Source: Hordeum vulgare subsp. vulgare (lineage: Eukaryota; Streptophyta; Magnoliopsida; Poales; Poaceae). Taken from it: DNA of 64,000 nt. Shown piece after piece: positions 59,019 to 64,000 of the stretch; position 1 is the stretch's first letter; every line of letters begins with the position of its first letter. A program made the translations under genes and the position numbers. The stretch covers positions 167,692,689 through 167,756,688 of the forward strand of contig NC_058523.1 in assembly GCF_904849725.1 (NCBI RefSeq). Direction: 5' to 3'. Below the pieces are notes generated by a model. It had not been told where the DNA came from. It saw nothing but the letters and a program-made list of their open reading frames with translations, and did not search any database.

Positions 59019-59400
59019 CTATCTCTTCCAACCACGCCGTGTACCCTTCTTCGCCTTGGCATTTCTTGTTTTTGGTTGTAGTGCACACACAAGTTCACTG
59101 ATCATCTTGATTTTCTTCACTGGACTCGATGCTATCGCCTCATGAAACTCGATATCAGCTTCGGTTTCGACAATTTCGACACTGTGCACAGCTTCTGTTT
59201 CAGTTTCGACAGTGTGCACAACTTCAGTTTCAACAGTGTGCACAGCTTCAGTTTTGACAGTGTGCACAGCTTCAATTTCGTCACTTGCAGCACCAAACTA
59301 TTCCATCCACTGACTTGTTTGCCTTCTGCTGCCACTCACTCTTGCTCTTTTTGTTGGCCAACACTGTTCGACAACAATAGGCTGACTTGGAAAATTCCTC
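59019..59400 (-). pseudogene. Last exon of the Mutator transposase with octapeptide-repeat tail
   Basis: After splicing at a consensus acceptor (TTTCCAG at 59407-59401) the frame continues RKRNFPSQPIVVEQCWPTKR, meets one TAG (after SQWME), then FGAASDEIEAVHTVKTEAVH. The unit EAVHTVET recurs about four times (59145-59260), followed by a basic end, RNAKAKKGTRRGWKR. Phase matching across the intron and continuity of an ORF on both sides support the exon. The repeat tail is not something I know from MuDR proteins. Confidence 0.6.
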
Positions 59401-59481
59401 CTGGAAACAACAAAGCATGCCACATATTTATAATTTAAACAAAATCAGAATATGAACAAACACAGATAAACAAGCACATAC
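59401..59481 (-). other. Predicted intron in the transposase gene
   Basis: 81 bp with GTATGTGCTT at the donor and TTTCCAG at the acceptor, AT-rich between. It splits a Lys codon (phase 2) after SPPNPR. Confidence 0.65.
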
Positions 59482-62059
59482 TTTCTCGGATTAGGAGGAG
59501 AGAAAAGGCATAGTCTTGATCCCTCTCTGTGCCCAAGTATTTGGCACCTTTTGCATCTGTTTTTGTTACCCTTTTGAGCCCTTTTTGGCTTTGCATCTTT
59601 CTTGTCCTTCTTGCCCTTCTTCCTACTCCCACCTTTTTCAAACAATGCTTTGAATCTACTCTGTTTAGGTCTGTCTGCCTTTCTTTTTGTTAGAGGAGGA
59701 CACATGGAATATTCAAGCGGCACTCCTGGCCACTGTTCCTGATTTGTAAGAGGTGGAATTGGAGTTGCATATGCAGCTCTGAATTTTGCTACCGAATAAT
59801 ACTCATGCAGATATGGATGCATATTTATCTTTGGTTGGCCGGCTAAGAATAGAATGGCATGATCACATGGTTTACCAGTGGCCTGCCATTCGAGGCAACT
59901 GCAATCATGCAATTCAGTGTTAACAACATGCCTCCTTCCAGTCTTGTTATCTCTAACTTCAGCACCCTACAGTGATGATTTTTCAACAGACAAATGTATA
60001 AGACCTCTGCTTCTGTTGACCACCTGTTGCACCACTGCTGGAAGTTTATCACCTTGCAGACAATCAGCAATCTTTTTTCTCAATTCCCACAGCCGCATGA
60101 GCATGATCCTGATTTGATCAACCATGTCATGCATAGGCAAATCTTTTAGCTGCTTCACCTTGTTGTTGAAACTTTCTGCCAAATTGTTGTTGATATGGTC
60201 ACATTTGATGGCAGTGTTGAATCCTGACCTGTACCATAATAAAGAATGGTAGGTGTTCAACCATGTACCAAACTCCTCACATGTTGCCATTACCTTACTA
60301 AGATGATATGAATGTGTCTATTTAGTGTAAGATCTTGCTGCTGGCCACATTCTCCCAAATTCATATCCTCTGAATTTTTTGATCAAATTCATCCACAAAT
60401 GGCCGAAGCACTCCCTTTGCTCAACATGTGGGAACACATTTTTAACTGCATTTTCTAGACCTTTGCATGCATCTGTGTGTATTGCCAAAGGTGACACTGG
60501 CCCTAAGCATCTTTTCAACTGCATCATGAACCATGTCCATGAAGCCTCTGTCTCTGACTGAAACAAGCCAATAGCAACTGGAAACATCCAGTTATGTCCA
60601 TCTAGAGCATTACATGCTGCCAACTGACCATTCCACTTGCCTGTCAAAAATGATGAGTCTATGCTCAAATATGGACGACATCCTGCTTTGAAGCCATCGA
60701 TGCAAGGCTTTAAAGCCATAAAAATTTTGGAGAAATAAACCTTGCCATCCTCTGATACCTCAGTATCTATCTCGACAACACTGCGAGGTGACCTTTTCTC
60801 CACCTCTGCTTTGAAATTGAAAAGCAGCCTAAATGTGTTTGCCCAATCACCATACAAATTCTTCATTGCCCTTTGTTTAGCCTTCCACACTGTGGTATAA
60901 TGCAATTTAATGGGGTACAACTTTTCCAAGTCTACTTGGAGTCTTTTTGCAGTAGTGTTGGGTGTTTTGGCCAAAATTGGAGTTATCTTTTCTGCAACCC
61001 AAAATCTGTGATGTCATGCTTGATTTTTTCTGTGAACTTGTGAGACAAGTATGTTTATTAGGGATTTGGTTAACCCTAACAGTACTTCCATCAGGCTGCA
61101 GTCTAGCAGATATGTACCACTTGCAAGCCCTCCTACCACTACCATCAAAACCTCTGCACTTAGCATACAACTTCTTTCTATCAGTCCAAACTGTCTTGGC
61201 ATCAAACTGATGTCTGACTGCATAAGTCTTGAAAGACAACCTGAACTCATCCATGTTTAGCCACAACTTCCCCACTCGGATGACAGGGTTTTCCTTGTCA
61301 TACACATGCACTAGCTCTTCATCATGTGCATCATCTACATCATCTGCAGCATCTTTCATCAACTGTTCATCTACATCACTCAATTCTCTGTCATCATTAT
61401 CACTTGTATTAGCTTCATCCCTCTCCTCCTCATCTCTGTCATCGACTGGAATGCCAAATAGTTTGGCCATCTCAGTATCAGCAATTGGTGCAATGACCAA
61501 ATCAGTAGGCTCCTCCAACTCAACTGCATTCCAATCAACAACATTAACATTTCCCTCTTCTACATGTGCATTAGCTCCATCAGCTATTACTGTTAGATCC
61601 GTAATAATGGGAACGATATGCCTCTTTGAAGCCCAATCATCATCTGCCTTCTGCATAGCCAAGTGTGACGGCACATAACCTACCTTCGAGTCAATATTCA
61701 GATCAACGAGCTCAGCAAAAAAATCAGCCCTGAGGCTTGCCCAGCCCTCTTGCCTATCGATTTCAACAACAATATCTTCACTATCTTCAATTCTGACATA
61801 CTCTCCTTTGAAATCATCATACCGCAATAGTGAAACCTCTTGCTCTGGACCCCAAAGCATAGTTTCCCCAATTTTCTCCACCAATTTCCTCACTGCCTTC
61901 TCTTCCATCGACTTTATCTCAATGGGATCAATTTCTGCACAATCAACCTCCCATTTCACAATTGTGTCTCTCTGGATGTTCTCAATGCTACCATCAACTA
62001 ATTTTGCCGTCGATGGAAAGAAATTGATTGCAAATTCAAATGTTTCAGCATCATTCCCT

Positions 62060-62460
62060 CTGTTATAGGCGGGCGGGCAGCGTCAGACAGAGCAAAGATT
62101 GCCTTCAATCGCACTCACAAAATGGGCGGAAGGGAGGCGCATTACCTGTTCGAAGCTGAATCTGGCGGCTCCTTCTCGACCTGACCACGGGCTCCTCTCA
62201 CCACGCCGCCCCCTCTCACCTTCTATCGATTTCACCAAGCAAAACAGAGAGCTCAGATCTACAAGGCGGAGGGGATTGGGACTAGAGTATCGAATTCACT
62301 CACCACCATGGCCGCCGCCGCCGCCGAAAGGGGGCTACACCGAGAAAGAGGGCTCCTCCACCGTAGCCGCCGCCGGAGCTGAAGATGTCGGGCAGTTTCC
62401 GACAGCTCTAGTCGGGCTGTTTCACGAGATGCGATGCTAATTAATTTGGGCCCAAATTAG
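62060..62460 (-). promoter_or_regulatory. Upstream region of the transposase gene
   Basis: A GC-rich stretch with a GCC trinucleotide run at 62308-62325. On the minus strand GCGGCCATGGTGGTGAGTG (62318-62300) looks like a Kozak start codon followed by a splice donor, so a tiny first exon is possible, joined to the acceptor at 62060. This is inference. Confidence 0.35.
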
Positions 62461-62585
62461 GTAAGACATGACTTAACGCAAATTGGACTAGTTGACTAAG
62501 GTTTTATCGCATGTGTGGCCGTGAGCTATTTTCTCCCTGCAAACCGTCGCATGAGAGCTATCTCATCGAAAGATGTCGCACTGCT

Positions 62586-62626
62586 TCCAATTCGCAGGAA
62601 AGACGTCGCACAGGAGCTATTGGCCC
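62586..62626 (-). repeat. MULE right terminal inverted repeat
   Basis: The minus strand reads GGGCCAATAGCTCCTGTGCG inward, matching the left end at 39 of 41 bases. Further inside, TAGCTCTCATGCGACGG and TAGCTCACGGCC repeat the motif with changes. Confidence 0.9.
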
Positions 62627-62635
62627 GTTGCAGTA
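62627..62635. repeat. 9-bp target site duplication of the MULE, right copy
   Basis: GTTGCAGTA, identical to 54255-54263. Confidence 0.95.
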
Positions 62636-62883
62636 GGTGCATAGATGCAGTGAGTTCCCCTCTCGTCGTGCTTGTGTCGGGAATGGAACCCCCAGGGCCT
62701 CTGCATCATCCGCCGGTGTTTATCCCCGCCGTTGGTAGCGTGTGTGCTCACTGGTGTTCGCCTCTTTTTCGGTCACCGGAGCAGCAGTGCAGCGCAGAGG
62801 GGCCTGCTCAAAGGGGCAAGAACCCTTCTCTGTCAGATTCGTTAGTGTAGCATAGTGTTGTTGTGCTGTCTATGTGGTGTGCC

Positions 62884-62917
62884 AGATCGTGGGTTCGATC
62901 CCCGGCTCCCACCCCCC
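62884..62917 (+). other. tRNA T-arm-like relic
   Basis: CGTGGGTTCGATCCCCGGCT matches a tRNA T arm and Pol III B box (GGTTCGANCC). No cloverleaf upstream could be recognised. Confidence 0.4.
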
Positions 62918-63004
62918 CACTTTTATTTGTTTGTTTGTTGGTGTGGTATGGTAGGTGGTGCAGATCATATTCATGTGTTTTTCTCCTCTATTGTGCAGTT
63001 GTGA

Positions 63005-63072
63005 TAGGGTAGCCGAGTGGTGGTGTGGTGTGGTGTGTGTGTTGAGGTGGTGGGTTCAAACCCCCACCAGGC
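63005..63072 (+). other. tRNA-like segment with Pol III A and B boxes
   Basis: TAGCCGAGTGG (63010-63020) fits the A-box consensus TRGCNNARYNGG, and GGTTCAAACC (63053-63062) fits the B box GGTTCRANNC. They are 33 bases apart, as in tRNA genes and tRNA-derived SINEs. GGTGGG and CCCACC flank the B box as a perfect stem. The stretch between is GT-rich and does not form an anticodon arm, so this is a tRNA-derived relic, not a tRNA gene. Confidence 0.45.
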
Positions 63073-63157
63073 CCTTTTTAATTTCGTGAGGAGTGTGCTC
63101 CTGTGTTTTGCCCCCACCAGGCCCTTTTTAATTTCGTGAGGAGTGTGCTCCTGTGTT
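63061..63157. repeat. 50-bp tandem repeat, two copies
   Basis: Units start at 63061 and 63111 with CCCCCACCAGGCCCTTTTTA and are nearly identical. Confidence 0.92.
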
Positions 63158-63165
63158 GTGTGTGT

Positions 63166-63439
63166 ATGTGCCACTAACAAGTGGGTCCAGGGCCCACATG
63201 TCATGCACTACGGACCTGGTATCTATGACAAGTGGGCCCTGGCTGTTAGTTTAGTGTTCTTTTTAATTTTCCCTTTATTTATTTCTGTTGTGGTGATAGA
63301 TTATGTGCCACTAACAAGTGGGTTCAGGGCCCACATGTCATGCACTAGGGACCTGGTATCTATGACAAGTGGGCGCTGGCTGTTAGATTAGTGTTCTTTT
63401 TAATTTTCCCTTTATTTATTTCTGTTGTGGTGATAGATT
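63166..63439. repeat. 137-bp tandem repeat, two copies
   Basis: Units start at 63166 and 63303 with ATGTGCCACTAACAAGTGGG and end in GATAGATT. Only a few substitutions separate them. Each contains the palindrome-like AGGGCCCACATG. Confidence 0.95.
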
Positions 63440-64000
63440 CCATCTTTGGAATAATTCCTAATAAGGAATTTGCTTATTCTGGCATATGCCAAATTGGGCA
63501 GGCTCAAGAACAGCTCATGTTCTTGACTATATGTAGTTTTGATCCTGTGTAGATTTTCTGTTGCTGTTTGTCAAGCTTTTCTATATGCAAAGGTGGCATG
63601 ATGATATATGGATTTGGGGTAGAAAATCCCAATGAATCCAATGGTGTTGTTGGTTTCTGATTTTGAGCATTTTTGTAGAAAGTCCCCTTGTGGTGAGGTG
63701 GCAATAATTTTATCGATGTAGGGTTGATTTTTGTGCTTGTTTGGAGCAGTGCATACATGCATCATATTGTTGCATCATTTTTTATGGTATTTATTAGTTG
63801 TTTGTTTCTTTTCGGTAGTTACCGGGGTCGGAAACAAGTTCGAGGAGTCCGGAGAGTTCGTGCAGGAAGAACAAGAGCAGTTTCAGTCTGAAGATATCAC
63901 ACGCAAGATGATCGTGACCTTGACACCGTTTCTAGCCTTGTTATGCTTAGTGTTACGTTTCCTTCGTTCCATCTCCGCTGCCTACCACATGTTATATAGG

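Larger units (their letters stand above)
59019..62059 (-). pseudogene. MuDR-type Mutator transposase, recently broken
   Basis: The reading frame is open from 62059, probably after a splice acceptor (CAG), with the first in-frame ATG at 61959. Order: N-terminal domain; acidic linker; MuDR DNA-binding domain (LSFKTYAVRHQFDAKT, then CRGFDGSGRRACKWYISARL); MULE transposase domain with catalytic Asp in YLSIDSSFLTG (near 60658), Asp in LAIHTDACKGLEN (near 60472) and Glu in NNLAESFNN (near 60175); SWIM finger CSCLEWQATGKPCDH (near 59905-59855); Lys-rich stretch; CCHC finger CKRCQILGHREGSRLC (59555-59508). An intron at 59401-59481 joins to a last exon with an octapeptide-repeat tail. Breaks: a 1-base indel near 61000 and in-frame TAGs at 60318, 59967 and in the last exon near 59300. 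All catalytic and zinc residues remain. It would bind the element ends and cut them. Confidence 0.88.
54264..62626 (-). mobile_element. Mutator-like DNA transposon (MULE) with transposase and two further genes
   Basis: The 8,363-bp element is bounded by terminal inverted repeats that match at 39 of the first 41 bases (outer ends GGGCCGATAGCTCCTGTGTG and GGGCCAATAGCTCCTGTGCG) and by the perfect 9-bp duplication GTTGCAGTA. Contents from left: a GRF zinc-finger gene (54595-55237, plus), an unrecognised ORF (56411-56818, minus), a tandemly duplicated AT-rich block (57414-58708), and a MuDR transposase gene (59019 to about 62060, minus). Strand is given by the transposase. It sits inside a Gypsy LTR. 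Because the transposase has stops and a frameshift, this copy would need an active relative to move. Confidence 0.93.
62636..64000 (+). repeat. Gypsy LTR, part right of the MULE
   Basis: Continuation of the LTR begun at 52845, recognised because the 9-bp duplication joins the two sides. It holds tRNA-like relics and two tandem repeats and reaches the window edge without a visible LTR end or primer site. No coding frame is supported. Confidence 0.65.

Noticed and set aside
59142..59438. 98-aa plus-strand ORF rich in Phe/Ser/Val
   Set aside because: Antisense shadow of the octapeptide-repeat tail of the transposase.
62884..62917. A functional tRNA gene
   Set aside because: Only a T-arm-like piece is present; no acceptor stem, D arm or anticodon arm can be formed around it.

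Overview
The window is intergenic DNA from a large grass genome, almost certainly tribe Triticeae (wheat, Aegilops or barley lineage). It is packed with nested LTR retrotransposons of types typical of these genomes: a BARE/Angela-like Copia element, a Maximus-like (SIRE lineage) Copia element, Athila-lineage Gypsy elements primed by tRNA-Asp, and Gypsy LTRs of the TGTAACA...GTTACA type. I recognise no ordinary host gene. Family names rest on terminal sequences, primer sites and protein motifs read by eye, not on a database search.

Layout. 1-1810: 5' LTR, primer site and first gag codons of a minus-strand Athila-like element running off the left edge; it is inserted in the third ORF of a second minus-strand element (1811-6867) that has gag and protease but no reverse transcriptase or integrase. 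6891-11158: a lone plus-strand LTR with tRNA-like relics. 11159-21068: a Maximus-like element whose pol is gone, replaced by part of an Athila-like element (13996 to about 15655); its gag and an env-position ORF survive as pseudogenes. 21069-31817: 5' end of a minus-strand Gypsy element, with two solo LTRs nested in its LTR (22948-24465, 5-bp repeat ATGGT; 25759-30747, repeat CTGG[C/T]). 31818-49826: a second gag-protease-only element, split by a complete minus-strand Angela-type element (33635-42311, repeat CTTTT). 49827-51827: an inverted fragment of that gag-protease family with its third ORF intact (253 codons). 51828-52844: a truncated Athila-like LTR. 52845-64000: a Gypsy LTR interrupted at 54264-62626 by a DNA transposon.

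The most notable object is that DNA transposon, an 8,363-bp Mutator-like element (MULE). It has a perfect 9-bp target duplication (GTTGCAGTA), about 41-bp terminal inverted repeats, and extra copies of the terminal motif just inside each end. It carries a MuDR-type transposase gene (DDE residues, SWIM and CCHC zinc fingers, one intron, an unusual octapeptide-repeat tail), now broken by three CAG-to-TAG-type stops and one indel. It also carries two further genes: a GRF-type zinc-finger/coiled-coil/membrane protein and a 135-codon ORF I do not recognise. A 0.67-kb non-coding block inside it is duplicated in tandem.

Nesting gives a relative order: the Angela element is younger than the gag-protease element it splits; the two solo LTRs are younger than the Gypsy LTR they sit in; the MULE is younger than the LTR at 52845. 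In the Copia env-position ORF all decay is by nonsense substitution, mostly readable as CAA/CAG to TAA/TAG, as expected for methylated, silenced DNA.
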